Shown piece by piece: positions 42,315 through 50,466 of a stretch of DNA of 64,000 nt; the stretch's first letter is position 1, and every line of letters starts with the position of its first letter. This DNA comes from Mucilaginibacter cryoferens (GTDB lineage Bacteria > Bacteroidota > Bacteroidia > Sphingobacteriales > Sphingobacteriaceae). The DNA lies in NCBI RefSeq assembly GCF_014205845.1, contig NZ_JACHCR010000003.1, positions 320,281 through 384,280 on the forward strand, read 5' to 3'. Made by a program: the position numbers and the translations under genes. Under the pieces are notes generated by a model, which was not told where the DNA came from, made no database searches, and saw only the letters and a program-made list of their open reading frames with translations.

Positions 42315-42734
42315 ATGAATTTTAACTTTATTACCGGCAGAGAGGACAGCCAGGCTGGATCTAATCTGAATTTAATTACTAAACAAACCTTCTTTCATAG
42401 TATTGATGGCAGGGTGGGCTATTTCGACAAAGCAAACTTTACTGAAATGACTACCCAAATGAAAGACGGGGCTCCGGCATTGCTCAAGCAGTACCGTGAA
42501 TTTTTCAATTGCGTAAAGGAGGGGTTAAAAATCACTTCTGGTATTAGTAGGAACATCCATAAGACCAATTTGGAGCCTTACTACTATCTTAATTTTTCGA
42601 CTGCTAATTTGAGTGTGGGAGTAACAATTTACGATGTTGATCGCTTAGGTCAATTCATAAAAGATTATGCTTATGGCATAATAAGAACTGACTTCACTTT
42701 AGAAGACTTAATCCAAGAAGCAACTGTTAATTAA
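42315..42734 (+). CDS. Unknown protein of the island (139 aa)
   Basis: No family recognised. Soluble, no signal peptide; the C-terminal half has VGVTIYDVDRLGQFIKDYAY and then IIRTDFTLEDLIQEA. It is AT-rich like the rest of the island and sits between two terminator hairpins, so it is probably its own transcription unit. It precedes the helicase-like gene by 48 bp. Confidence 0.65.
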   Translation: MNFNFITGREDSQAGSNLNLITKQTFFHSIDGRVGYFDKANFTEMTTQMKDGAPALLKQYREFFNCVKEGLKITSGISRNIHKTNLEPYYYLNFSTANLSVGVTIYDVDRLGQFIKDYAYGIIRTDFTLEDLIQEATVN

Positions 42735-42743
42735 ATCTCATCT

Positions 42744-42767
42744 GTCCTCCCGCATTCGCGGGAGGAC
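42744..42767 (+). terminator. Strong terminator after the 42315 gene
   Basis: GTCCTCCCGC (42744-42753) and GCGGGAGGAC (42758-42767), perfect 10-bp arms, loop ATTC, followed by a T-rich run. Confidence 0.8.
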
Positions 42768-42782
42768 TTTATTTCTCCTTTC

Positions 42783-44567
42783 ATGAACCAACTTATATTG
42801 CCAGATGGGGGCTACCTTAATCAATATCTGGATTTCCTACCCGAGAATAAAATCATATACAAAACACTAACTGGCTGTGGAGCTACGACATTAGAACTTG
42901 AATGTCAGCGAAATAGTATCTTAATCGAACCTTACATCCCGGTTATAAAAGGGAAAGCAGGGGGTGATGTATTTGCAGTGCACAGTGGTGTAAAGCCACA
43001 CCATATTATCGAATACTTCCAAAGAGACATCAAACACTTTAAATTGGTTTCCACTCCCGAAGGGCATAAAAATATCAAAACAGCAGCGGATGCAATCGGC
43101 TTAGATTTATACAATAACTTCTTTTTGCTTGTTGACGAATGTGAAAAGCTTATCCAAGACGTAAATTTCAGACCCAAAATAGTTGAGGTAATGGATGATT
43201 TCTTTAATTACAAATCCAGATCATTCATTTCTGCCACGCCGATTCCCCCTACCGATCCCCGTTTTAAATCCAAAGGATTTGACAATTTCCACATTGTCCC
43301 ACAAGTCACGCGTAATATTAATTTAAACTTGCGCGTAACAAATAGTTTAGCCACAACGCTAAAGGATTACTTTATAAAGCAGCGGAATAGCCATTATATC
43401 ATTTTTGTAAACTCTACCGAGCGGATTGCATCGTTGATTAAGCATTTCAAAATAGAGACCGAATCACAAGTGTTTTGCTCAATAGAAAGCGCAGAAAAGT
43501 TACACATCAGTAAAATACCCTATGCTCAAGAAGATTTTGAGGTAAAGAAAATGAAGAAATATAATTTCTTTACGAGCCGTTTCTTTACAGCATTTGATAT
43601 GCTACTCGAATTTGAGCCGAATCTATTGATTGTTAGCGATGTAAAGAAAGTTCAGCATTCGGCTGTTGATCCTTTTACCGATGTCATACAAATTATAGGC
43701 CGGGCTAGAAATGGAGTGGCCAATATAACGCACATAAGTAACATTTATGAAAAGCTTCCAAGCTCAACAGAAGCAGAAGTGAGGGAATATCTTAAAGGCT
43801 CCCAGGAGGCCTACATTGCAATTAGAAATCTTAGAGACACTACAAATAAGGTTGGAGCCTTTGACGTGTTAAATAACGCATTAAGAGTAATATCCTTTTC
43901 CTCATTTGTGAATGAACATGACGATAACGTCAATCATTTCATGATTGACCAAGAAGTACACATTAACAGAGTTAGAGGATATTACAAGACTCCTGATAAT
44001 ATTTTAAATGCCTACATAGCATCGGAGCGATTTATGGTTTGTAACAGCTTTGAGAATTATAATTTAGATGATGATACAATTGACAAGCTTGGACAAGGGA
44101 TATCTCAAACAGAAGTGATACGGATTATCAGTGAAGCTTTTGAAAGTCATTTCACAGCTGCCAAAAATGTTTATTCATTATCACCCAATCACACTTTATA
44201 TCATCTAATGCAAACTCACAGTTTAATCTACCAATATTATAAGAAACTTGGAATTGATAAAATACGGGAATTAGAATATAGGCAAAATGCAATACAAATG
44301 GCTTATGAAAGGCATGAGCAGGAACACGGAGATCAATATTTCCAACTAATGACAGCCTTAAAGGCCATATTTAAAAGAGTAAACAAAACTTCCGCGGCGC
44401 AGGTAAAGCGAATTTTAAAGTACTACTACTTTAAATGTAATATAAAAGGCCTTAAAGCTACGGTTACTCAGTTAGCAAAGTGGTTTGATGTTCATCGGAC
44501 GACCGACGGTTATGCTGCTAACAATTCAGAAATCAAGATTTATATTATCGGCAAACCTAAGCATTGA
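42783..44567 (+). CDS. Divergent SF2-helicase-like protein lacking the Walker A lysine
   Basis: 594 residues. Residues about 25-40, KIIYKTLTGCGATTLELECQ, sit where a helicase has its Walker A, but the motif reads TGCGATT instead of TGxGKT. Then LLVDECEKL (about 118-126; DEAD-like box II as DECE), SFISATPIPP (box III-like), YIIFVNSTERIASL, and IQIIGRARNG (about 298-307; box VI-like QxxGRxxR). The C-terminal 250 residues are helical and unknown. It looks like a helicase fold that may bind but not hydrolyse ATP normally. A role in island replication or defence is possible but not shown. Confidence 0.6.
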   Translation: MNQLILPDGGYLNQYLDFLPENKIIYKTLTGCGATTLELECQRNSILIEPYIPVIKGKAGGDVFAVHSGVKPHHIIEYFQRDIKHFKLVSTPEGHKNIKTAADAIGLDLYNNFFLLVDECEKLIQDVNFRPKIVEVMDDFFNYKSRSFISATPIPPTDPRFKSKGFDNFHIVPQVTRNINLNLRVTNSLATTLKDYFIKQRNSHYIIFVNSTERIASLIKHFKIETESQVFCSIESAEKLHISKIPYAQEDFEVKKMKKYNFFTSRFFTAFDMLLEFEPNLLIVSDVKKVQHSAVDPFTDVIQIIGRARNGVANITHISNIYEKLPSSTEAEVREYLKGSQEAYIAIRNLRDTTNKVGAFDVLNNALRVISFSSFVNEHDDNVNHFMIDQEVHINRVRGYYKTPDNILNAYIASERFMVCNSFENYNLDDDTIDKLGQGISQTEVIRIISEAFESHFTAAKNVYSLSPNHTLYHLMQTHSLIYQYYKKLGIDKIRELEYRQNAIQMAYERHEQEHGDQYFQLMTALKAIFKRVNKTSAAQVKRILKYYYFKCNIKGLKATVTQLAKWFDVHRTTDGYAANNSEIKIYIIGKPKH

Positions 44568-44639
44568 GTTCAGACAGTAAATTTCCAAAGGGGTTATAAA
44601 GATGCTTTTTTCAATATTAAGTGTCTGAATAATCTTGCC

Positions 44640-44676
44640 AACGCCTTGGCTTAATCAGCCAGGGCGTTTCCGTTTT
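44640..44676 (+). terminator. Terminator of the helicase-like gene
   Basis: AACGCCTTGGCT (44640-44651) pairs with AGCCAGGGCGTT (44657-44668), one mismatch, followed by TTCCGTTTT. Confidence 0.75.
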
Positions 44677-44782
44677 AAAAATTTATATATATAATCAGAC
44701 CTTGATTTCATAACATCCCCCTATTAAATTATTTGTACGTTCCGGCTGAACCGAGTCTATCATGCCAACACCCCTCCGCTAT

Positions 44783-44898
44783 GTTGATGTAAAATCGATT
44801 CGACAGCACTATCTCATTTACACATAGTGTCCAGTAATTTGAAAATCACTTTTCATATGGCAATCGCCACACTGTCAAATCGATTTTATTTCATCGAC
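44783..44898. other. Structured non-coding element (outer stem enclosing three hairpins)
   Basis: Outer stem: TAAAATCGATTCGACAG (44790-44806) with CTGTCAAATCGATTTTA (44872-44888), one mismatch, extended by GTTGATG/CATCGAC (44783-44789, 44892-44898) across a 3-nt bulge. Inside: CACTAT/ATAGTG (44807-44829), TGAAAA/TTTTCA (44840-44855) and TGGC/GCCA (44858-44869). It could be an origin-like, recombination or RNA element. Confidence 0.6.
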
Positions 44899-45008
44899 CT
44901 ACCAGCGAAGGGCCACATTTCAAGGCACTTTATAAGGTAAAAACACCCACTTAACCACCTCACCATACAGTAATTCAACCACATTTTTAACCCATTTAAC
45001 GCACTAAA

Positions 45009-45488
45009 ATGAAAGCAACAACACAAACTACACCAACAAAAGAAGTGGCTTTAGAAGCCAAAAATCAAGCTGTAACAGCAAGCTATTTCACAATCGTCAC
45101 CGATGTAAAAGACCTTATTAAACTGTACCCTACAGATTATTTACGCACATTGATAGAAATAGATTATCAATCAATTGGCCTCAGTACCAAACATGGTTTT
45201 TACAGTCCTTTAGTCCATTTACAACTTGAAGAACACGAGGGGCAAAACTTCATCAGCTTCGCCCGAAACTTCAATTTTAAACAGCAAATCGGTAATCATC
45301 TGGATAGTCTGCTAACGCGTTGTGTTTATAAACATACTGCCGAGAGTAACACTCCAATATTTATCGAGGACGCTCTTAACGTGTCTCTTTATAATGTAGA
45401 TGATTTCCGACAAGCCAAACTCTTGCTTGACAAAGGTTTTAAAGACTGCAAGAAAATCACAATCGAACAACTACAGAAAGGGGCCTAA
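45009..45488 (+). CDS. Unknown protein of the island (159 aa)
   Basis: No family recognised. The N-terminus is Thr-rich (MKATTQTTPTKEVALEAKNQ), followed by a soluble region with LIEIDYQSIGLSTKHGFYSP and a helical end. It is the first gene after the structured element at 44783-44898. Its stop codon lies in the loop of its own terminator hairpin. Confidence 0.6.
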   Translation: MKATTQTTPTKEVALEAKNQAVTASYFTIVTDVKDLIKLYPTDYLRTLIEIDYQSIGLSTKHGFYSPLVHLQLEEHEGQNFISFARNFNFKQQIGNHLDSLLTRCVYKHTAESNTPIFIEDALNVSLYNVDDFRQAKLLLDKGFKDCKKITIEQLQKGA

Positions 45489-45499
45489 CGGCCCTTTTT
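45477..45499 (+). terminator. Terminator overlapping the 45009 gene stop
   Basis: AAAGGGGCC/GGCCCTTT with a one-base bulge; loop TAAC contains the stop codon; followed by T5. Confidence 0.7.
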
Positions 45500-45519
45500 C
45501 ATTTAACAACAATTCATTT

Positions 45520-46050
45520 ATGGAAACAACAGTATTAGAAATGCTTAAAGCTGCACCCGTTGAGGTGCAGCGATTATTTGAACCCTACCATCCACCGTTT
45601 ATTGACACCTATCATAAAAACATGGAAATCACCAAGGTATTTGCAGGAATCATGAAAGATTTACGGTATATCCTTTCAAGAATGAGTAGTGTTGAGTCAC
45701 GCACCTATATAATGACGAATTATGAAAAAGGTGATACTTACAAGGGCTGTGTTTTATTCGAGTTCGTCAGTGTCGTTTGTTGTTTGACATTATCAGTAAA
45801 GGAATATGCGTATTTTATCGAATTACAAACCGATACAGACATTCGGAAAGTTGTAGGCAAGCTTAACTATAACCGGATGATTCGTTGCGCGTGGAGAGCT
45901 ACAATGTACGATGCCACGCAACATGACCTGGAAGACTGCATTACAGTTGATACCGATTTATTAGATCATTACGGTTATTGGAAGGCTCGTCTACTGGATG
46001 GCAGTAATGACAATACTATAACAATGGTTGAGGATGCAATCGTTGAATGA
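45520..46050 (+). CDS. Unknown protein of the island (176 aa)
   Basis: Starts at ATG 45520 (METTVLEMLKAAPVEVQRLF); an in-frame start at 45400 would read through the previous gene and its terminator and was rejected. The protein is soluble, with DLRYILSRMSSVESRTYIMT and a Cys-rich patch VVCCLTLSVKEYAYF. No family recognised. It is followed by a hairpin at 46064, so again it is a single-gene unit. Confidence 0.65.
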   Translation: METTVLEMLKAAPVEVQRLFEPYHPPFIDTYHKNMEITKVFAGIMKDLRYILSRMSSVESRTYIMTNYEKGDTYKGCVLFEFVSVVCCLTLSVKEYAYFIELQTDTDIRKVVGKLNYNRMIRCAWRATMYDATQHDLEDCITVDTDLLDHYGYWKARLLDGSNDNTITMVEDAIVE

Positions 46051-46063
46051 CAAAATTAAGATG

Positions 46064-46088
46064 AACTTCCGTGATGCGGAGGTTTATC
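46064..46088 (+). terminator. Terminator of the 45520 gene
   Basis: AACTTCCG (46064-46071) pairs with CGGAGGTT (46077-46084), one wobble, followed by TATCTTTT. Confidence 0.7.
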
Positions 46089-46104
46089 TTTTAGTTAGTT
46101 TATC

Positions 46105-46357
46105 GTACTTTCGTGCATAACATTTTAAAAATAAAGAGCATTATTTGAATAAATAGAAGAAGCGATAAATAATATTTAAGATATAAGCGTTAAGCTTTGT
46201 TTGTTTTGGCTAAGGAAACCTTGGAAATTTCAATAACACCAAAGACAGATGAGTTCAACGTCCAGCACGAAAGTGCAGGGCGAAGACTTGTTTGTTGGTG
46301 TGTAGGCTCTCCAAGGTGCCTCTTAGTCGCAAACGTAGTTCAGTCCTGCGCTTTCGT
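46105..46357 (+). ncRNA. Candidate structured leader or RNA with alternative helices
   Basis: Segment A GTACTTTCGTGC (46105-46116), B GCACGAAAGTGCAGG (46265-46279) and C CCTGCGCTTTCGT (46345-46357). B can pair with A (12 bp) or with C (13 bp), each with one U-G wobble, or fold on itself as GCAC-GAAA-GTGC. A further helix, ACCTTGGA (46218-46225) with TCCAAGGT (46310-46317) plus CTAAG/CTTAG, crosses B-C, a pseudoknot layout. It ends 28 bp before the 46386 gene. Confidence 0.5.
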
Positions 46358-46385
46358 ACTTTATAACCCACCATAAAGGACTGAT

Positions 46386-46853
46386 ATGGTACATAACCTT
46401 ATCAAATTGAAACACATTAAAATCACTTTCATTACAGCCATCATAGTTATGGCATCTATCTCAATCAGCAAGGCCCAGGATTATTGTAAATTAGAACACT
46501 GGGGAAAGAGTTATAATCTCGACCGCACTTTCTTTGAATACCTTAACCAAAACATGGATTACTTCACCAAAGTAACAGCACAACAATGGCGGTGGTACGA
46601 TGGTCAGGATTATAATAACATATACGTTGGCATAGTAAACTATCTTAGAAATACCAACAATACAATCATTGTTACCGAAGCCAATCAGTTACAATTTAGA
46701 AGCGCAACTGATATTATGCCAGGGCAAATCAATGAACCCAAACGGAGCAAAAAGAGCATGTCAAGGGCTGTTTGGGTGTTAACCAATGTTGTGTTACCAT
46801 CATTGCAACAGTTTGTTAAAAACTATGAAGCCGTACATCAATTTCATCAATAG
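46386..46853 (+). CDS. Small secreted protein of unknown function (island)
   Basis: 155 residues with a signal peptide (ITFITAIIVMASISISKA). The mature part has WRWYDGQDYNNIYVGIVNYL and VVLPSLQQFVKNYEAVHQ. No family recognised. It is the first of three adjacent genes for exported proteins of similar size (155, 154, 160 residues); the next starts 2 bp after its stop. Expression may be controlled by the structured leader upstream. Confidence 0.65.
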   Translation: MVHNLIKLKHIKITFITAIIVMASISISKAQDYCKLEHWGKSYNLDRTFFEYLNQNMDYFTKVTAQQWRWYDGQDYNNIYVGIVNYLRNTNNTIIVTEANQLQFRSATDIMPGQINEPKRSKKSMSRAVWVLTNVVLPSLQQFVKNYEAVHQFHQ

Positions 46854-46855
46854 TT

Positions 46856-47320
46856 ATGAAAGTAAGGTTTCTATTAATAATGCTATTCTCAACTATTCGG
46901 GTAGCTTATTGCCAACAATCCATTGTCGCTAAGTTTACTGTCCAAAGTGCCCAGCGAAACCACGTTGACCAAACTCTTTTTTACACGAGTAACAACTCAT
47001 ATTTTGTGTTTTATATAACAGCTGATAAACAGGTTTACTTTGGCTCAATTGTAAGTAAGACAGATCAGCAAAGTTATGGTGCGATATCTGAATTAACACG
47101 CACATCTGCACCTGAAACACAAAGCAGCTACGCCAGCGACACGTTCAATTTTAAGTGGTCTTATAGTAATTCGTACGACAACCATCAAGGCACAGCTAAT
47201 GTAAAGCTTGTTAAAATAAGCAAACCGGGAGGTGTAGCATTTGAACTAAAGATAATTCCTGAAACCCTTGATCTTTTAGAATATAAGGGATTTATGGAGG
47301 GTTCGTTAAATCTTGATTAA
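46856..47320 (+). CDS. Small secreted protein of unknown function (island)
   Basis: 154 residues with a signal peptide (MKVRFLLIMLFSTIRVAYC, possible lipobox or Cys at the cleavage site). The mature part is beta-rich: IVAKFTVQSAQRNHVDQTLF, NSYFVFYITADKQVYFGSIV, FNFKWSYSNSYDNHQGTANV. No family recognised. It starts 2 bp after the preceding gene and ends at a terminator (47323), so 46386 and 46856 form one unit. Confidence 0.65.
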   Translation: MKVRFLLIMLFSTIRVAYCQQSIVAKFTVQSAQRNHVDQTLFYTSNNSYFVFYITADKQVYFGSIVSKTDQQSYGAISELTRTSAPETQSSYASDTFNFKWSYSNSYDNHQGTANVKLVKISKPGGVAFELKIIPETLDLLEYKGFMEGSLNLD

Positions 47321-47322
47321 AT

Positions 47323-47346
47323 AAGGCTTGCTACGGCAGGCCTTTT
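47323..47346 (+). terminator. Terminator after the 46856 gene
   Basis: AAGGCTTGC (47323-47331) pairs with GCAGGCCTT (47336-47344), one wobble, then TT. Short tail. Confidence 0.6.
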
Positions 47347-47369
47347 CAGTGTCCTCAAATTTTATCACT

Positions 47370-47852
47370 ATGAAATACGCACTATTATTATTAATGTTGT
47401 TTGCTTCGCCAGTAGCTTTTTGTCAATACAGGGATCAACCAGCGAAAATAATTGATACCGCAAATCAACGGAAGGTCACACGTCATATCTATAAATTTGA
47501 CGGTATCGTTCGTAAGCCTTGGACGTTTTATAAGGTAGTAAATGGCGAGTTCAAAGCACTACCCGCCAAAGAGCCGGTAAGTAATAAAATCAAGCGTTGG
47601 AATAAATTCATTTTAACTGTTCGAGACATTACCGTTAACTGCGTGGGTGGTTCGGCTAACGTTATTATCATTTATAACAGCAGTAAATCGCATTACTTGT
47701 TAAAACAATCGGCACCCAATAAATTCATTTTTAATGATGGAACTATTGGCTTAATGCTGATTATTAAATCGTCTTTGGTCTGCGAATTCTATTTTCTAAA
47801 GGAGAATGAAGGAGCTTCAGTTAGTAATATGGATTGGGAGATGGCAAGTTAA
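47370..47852 (+). CDS. Small secreted protein of unknown function (island)
   Basis: 160 residues from ATG 47370, giving a signal peptide (MKYALLLLMLFASPVAFCQY); an upstream start at 47328 would lie in the terminator. The mature part has IYKFDGIVRKPWTFYKVVNG and beta-strands FILTVRDITVNCVGGSANVI. No family recognised. It is similar in size and export signal to the two genes before it, and may share their role. Confidence 0.65.
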   Translation: MKYALLLLMLFASPVAFCQYRDQPAKIIDTANQRKVTRHIYKFDGIVRKPWTFYKVVNGEFKALPAKEPVSNKIKRWNKFILTVRDITVNCVGGSANVIIIYNSSKSHYLLKQSAPNKFIFNDGTIGLMLIIKSSLVCEFYFLKENEGASVSNMDWEMAS

Positions 47853-47896
47853 TTTGATTACTTTACATTTCTAAAAAGCCGAATCAAAAAGCTGTC

Positions 47897-48466
47897 ATGC
47901 CAGATCATTCGAATACCATAAAAGAAATATCCCTCAGCCTGTCTAAACAATTGGAACAAATAGCCTTAAATGGTACTGCTGATTCTTACTCTTGGGAAAT
48001 CAATTGTTCGTTATTAGAGAATTTGGGGTATCATGAAATTTGCGCCCACGACAGCTTCAACGAAATGTTTACCACACTTAGTAGCATTAAAGTTCCAACA
48101 CTATATTGGTTCGAGATAAAGTCCGATATTAAACCCAGGGACGTAGTTCGACTTATTAAAAAATATGATCGTAATCGAAAAACGTTATGGAGAGCAACCC
48201 CCGCAATTAATAAAGTATTAAACTTAGATACGAACATACTTTACTTGGGCAAAAGCAAAAACATAAAACATCGTACCCTCACGCATTTGGGCTACTTTAA
48301 TTCAGTTGACACTGCTGGCTTGCAGCTTTTACACTGGGGTAAAGAAGCCAATCTTATAGTAACATTACATGTTTATTCGTTTTTGCCAGAGGCTGAACCA
48401 TTAATGTTACTGTTAGAAAAAGCAATGGCAAATCGATTGAAGCCATTAATCGGAAAACACTCTTAG
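47897..48466 (+). CDS. GIY-YIG-like endonuclease-domain protein
   Basis: 189 residues. The C-terminal half resembles a GIY-YIG domain: PTLYWFEIKS as the GIY strand (about 74-83), then NILYLGKSKNIKHRTLTHLG as the YIG strand with the Arg (about 113-132), and a Glu in FLPEAEPLMLLLEKAMANRL (about 160-180), ending KPLIGK. The typical G-x-x-K and C-terminal E-x-x-L...P-L-G pattern supports this, but spacing is looser than in textbook members, so the call is tentative. The N-terminal 70 residues are unknown. It could be a restriction- or repair-type nuclease of the island. Confidence 0.55.
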   Translation: MPDHSNTIKEISLSLSKQLEQIALNGTADSYSWEINCSLLENLGYHEICAHDSFNEMFTTLSSIKVPTLYWFEIKSDIKPRDVVRLIKKYDRNRKTLWRATPAINKVLNLDTNILYLGKSKNIKHRTLTHLGYFNSVDTAGLQLLHWGKEANLIVTLHVYSFLPEAEPLMLLLEKAMANRLKPLIGKHS

Positions 48467-48479
48467 TACGTTATTTAAT

Positions 48480-48758
48480 ATGAATAATTCCGAACTCATT
48501 CATTCTTTATTAGAATCAGCAAATCGTACCGGCAAGGAATATTCCTCCGATAATACAGCAGTTTTAAAGGAAATCATAGATGATGCAATAAGACTTACAA
48601 CTGATACAAATGTGGTTATGGACTTAGAACTAATCAAATCCCAACTTAACCTACCAATTGAAGCAATTAAAACATTAAACGACTTAAGGGATTTCTATCT
48701 TTCAAATAGAGATAGTTTAATCAGAATTTTAAGATTTATGAAAGTACCTTATATATAG
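48480..48758 (+). CDS. Unknown small protein of the island (92 aa)
   Basis: 92 residues, helical and acidic in its first half (MNNSELIHSLLESANRTGKE), ending SNRDSLIRILRFMKVPYI. It starts 14 bp after the GIY-YIG-like gene and is probably cotranscribed with it, so it may be a partner, such as an inhibitor. No family recognised. Confidence 0.55.
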   Translation: MNNSELIHSLLESANRTGKEYSSDNTAVLKEIIDDAIRLTTDTNVVMDLELIKSQLNLPIEAIKTLNDLRDFYLSNRDSLIRILRFMKVPYI

Positions 48759-49512
48759 GCAAGCTATGATTATTCCCGCAATGGCCTTGTGCACATACCA
48801 ACCCACAGGCTATAAGGAGTTCTTCACTCTTAAGCTACACATACAATCTCGCCAGGCTTCATTGCGTTCAATAAGTGCTACGCACACATTTCACTCCATT
48901 GCTTTGGCCCACCCTCAATAGCGAAGATTCCCTTTATTGGCTACGCGCATGCCCCCCGCGATAAAGGAGATCTTCGCATTACCCATCGCAAAAGCAGCCT
49001 GTCATCATTGTTGTGGTAGCAAAGTCGTTCATCACATGAGCTTTCTCTGTCTTTATATACCTTTCACTTATGCTGCACTTACACTTGGTCTGTCGACCAG
49101 GTGACGTTTGCAACATTCAAGATTTATGCAGCCAGTCGCTCATTATAATTTTAGCTCACCGCTAATCGCCCAAGGCTGCACATGCACAAAGCTTTTCTTT
49201 ATAGGAAGTAATTTAATGGCTTTGTGCCTGTTTGTGTAGGACATTCTTCATATCGCACTACGTGCTTCTCTATGAAGACCTTTGGCTCAATTCGCTGTGG
49301 TGAGCTGGCTATTTTAGACTAACTAATAACGATAATTAGATAATCGATACCACCATTATCATAAATCTAAATTTGCTAATAGCAGAGAAGGCCTAAGCTA
49401 AATAACTTGGTAATAGTTGCTTTAGTTTCGAAAGCAGGCTTTACTTGCTTTTCTAAATAAGTTAACTACCTTTATTTAATATTAAAAAATACACTAAACC
49501 GAAAATCTAATT
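48759..49512. other. 754-bp hairpin-dense non-coding region
   Basis: No gene is seen on either strand. At least seven inverted repeats occur in a row: GCCTTGTG/CACAGGC (about 48785-48810); GCGAAGATTCCCTTTAT/ATAAAGGAGATCTTCGC (48921-48937, 48961-48977); CACTTGGTC/GACCAGGTG (49082-49103); TGCAGCC/GGCTGCA (49127-49180); GCACAAAGC/GCTTTGTGC (49184-49227); TCTTCATA/TATGAAGA enclosing GCAC/GTGC (49245-49278); GCTCA/TGAGC (49285-49305). It is GC-richer than the flanking genes. A large structured RNA is one explanation. Confidence 0.55.
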
Positions 49513-50466
49513 ATGCCCCCATCGCAATCTCCATTTGAACAATTATTTGATAGCATTACTAAAATTGAACCGGATAAAGGATATTGGTTTATACGAACGG
49601 ATAGCGGTCAACATTTTGAAGAGTTTTACGTCAATGGATATATAGGAATTGGATGGAATTATATTACAGCAGATAATATTAAGAACTTATCCATTTCTGA
49701 ATTTAAAGAAAAAATAGCTTTAAATGAGAAGCTAGATATGTCTGTTAAGAAAAGTAAAGGGAAAGTAACTGCCATTTACAATAAAATCAAGCGATTTCAG
49801 GAACTAAAAAAGAATGATTTAGTTATAATTCCCAGTAGAAGCTCTTCCAGATTTGCATTTGGAATTGTTGAGGAAAGTGGTATTTATATTGAATCTGACC
49901 CTAAAGGCAAATGTGACTATCGCAAAAGAAAAAAAATTAAATGGATTGAAAGCAAAACCTTAAGCTCGTTAGATCCAATATTTTATCAGATTACTGTTTC
50001 TAGGCACGCTATTAGCAGTATAAAGAAGTATCAAAACTATATAGATAACGAAACCGAGAACTTATACGTAAAGGATGGCTTTGGACATTTTGTTTTTGAC
50101 ATCAAAACAAAGAAAGATATAAATGTTGACTCTCTTGTTTCATTTATAGAGTCTATCAGGCGATTAACAGAACAAATTAATCAAGATTTCAGCTTTGGTG
50201 AAGACATATCTAAAAGCTCAATCAAGTTAAATCTTCAGTCACCAGGCAAAATTGATTTTAAAGCACCAATAGGAAAATCGGTAATTATATTAGCTGCTAT
50301 ATTAGCACTCTCTAACGGCTGCACAATAGACTCTCACAAATTACCGGCTAATGCGAAAGATCAAATTGAGGGAACCATGGCCTTACATAAGGACACCATA
50401 AGTTCAATAAATAAGGGATTTAAGGACCTAGACGTGAACATGGATAAGATTAATGCAATAAATTAA
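49513..50466 (+). CDS. PUA/EVE-like sensor protein with a membrane segment (putative defence)
   Basis: 317 residues. The N-terminal 160 residues resemble the PUA-like/EVE-like domains found at the N-terminus of modification-dependent restriction enzymes and defence proteins: GYWFIRTDSG (about 22), YVNGYIGIGWN (about 39-49), KKNDLVIIPSRSS (about 99-111), RFAFGIVEESGIYIE and YRKRKKIKWIESKTLSS (about 137-153). A charged middle follows, with IKLNLQSPGKIDFKAPIG, one hydrophobic segment KSVIILAAILALSNG (about 258-272) and a short helical tail. No nuclease motif is seen. The stop overlaps the next ATG (TAATG), so it is translationally coupled to the two-TM protein. Confidence 0.6.
   Translation: MPPSQSPFEQLFDSITKIEPDKGYWFIRTDSGQHFEEFYVNGYIGIGWNYITADNIKNLSISEFKEKIALNEKLDMSVKKSKGKVTAIYNKIKRFQELKKNDLVIIPSRSSSRFAFGIVEESGIYIESDPKGKCDYRKRKKIKWIESKTLSSLDPIFYQITVSRHAISSIKKYQNYIDNETENLYVKDGFGHFVFDIKTKKDINVDSLVSFIESIRRLTEQINQDFSFGEDISKSSIKLNLQSPGKIDFKAPIGKSVIILAAILALSNGCTIDSHKLPANAKDQIEGTMALHKDTISSINKGFKDLDVNMDKINAIN

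Larger units (their letters stand above)
44568..45008. other. 441-bp non-coding gap with terminator and multi-helix element
   Basis: Contains an 8-bp inverted repeat TTCAGACA/TGTCTGAA (44569-44576, 44622-44629), the terminator at 44640-44676 and the structured element at 44783-44898. No gene is seen. Confidence 0.5.
46051..46385. other. 335-bp gap with terminator and competing RNA helices
   Basis: Contains the terminator at 46064-46088 and the mutually pairing segments described at 46105-46357. No gene is seen. Confidence 0.5.

Noticed and set aside
44783..44898. Reading the structured element as an integron attC site
   Set aside because: No integron integrase is seen; the island integrase is the tRNA-targeting type, and no core GTTRRRY sites are evident.
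45400..45519. Upstream in-frame extension of the 45520 gene
   Set aside because: It would overlap the previous gene and its terminator in another frame.
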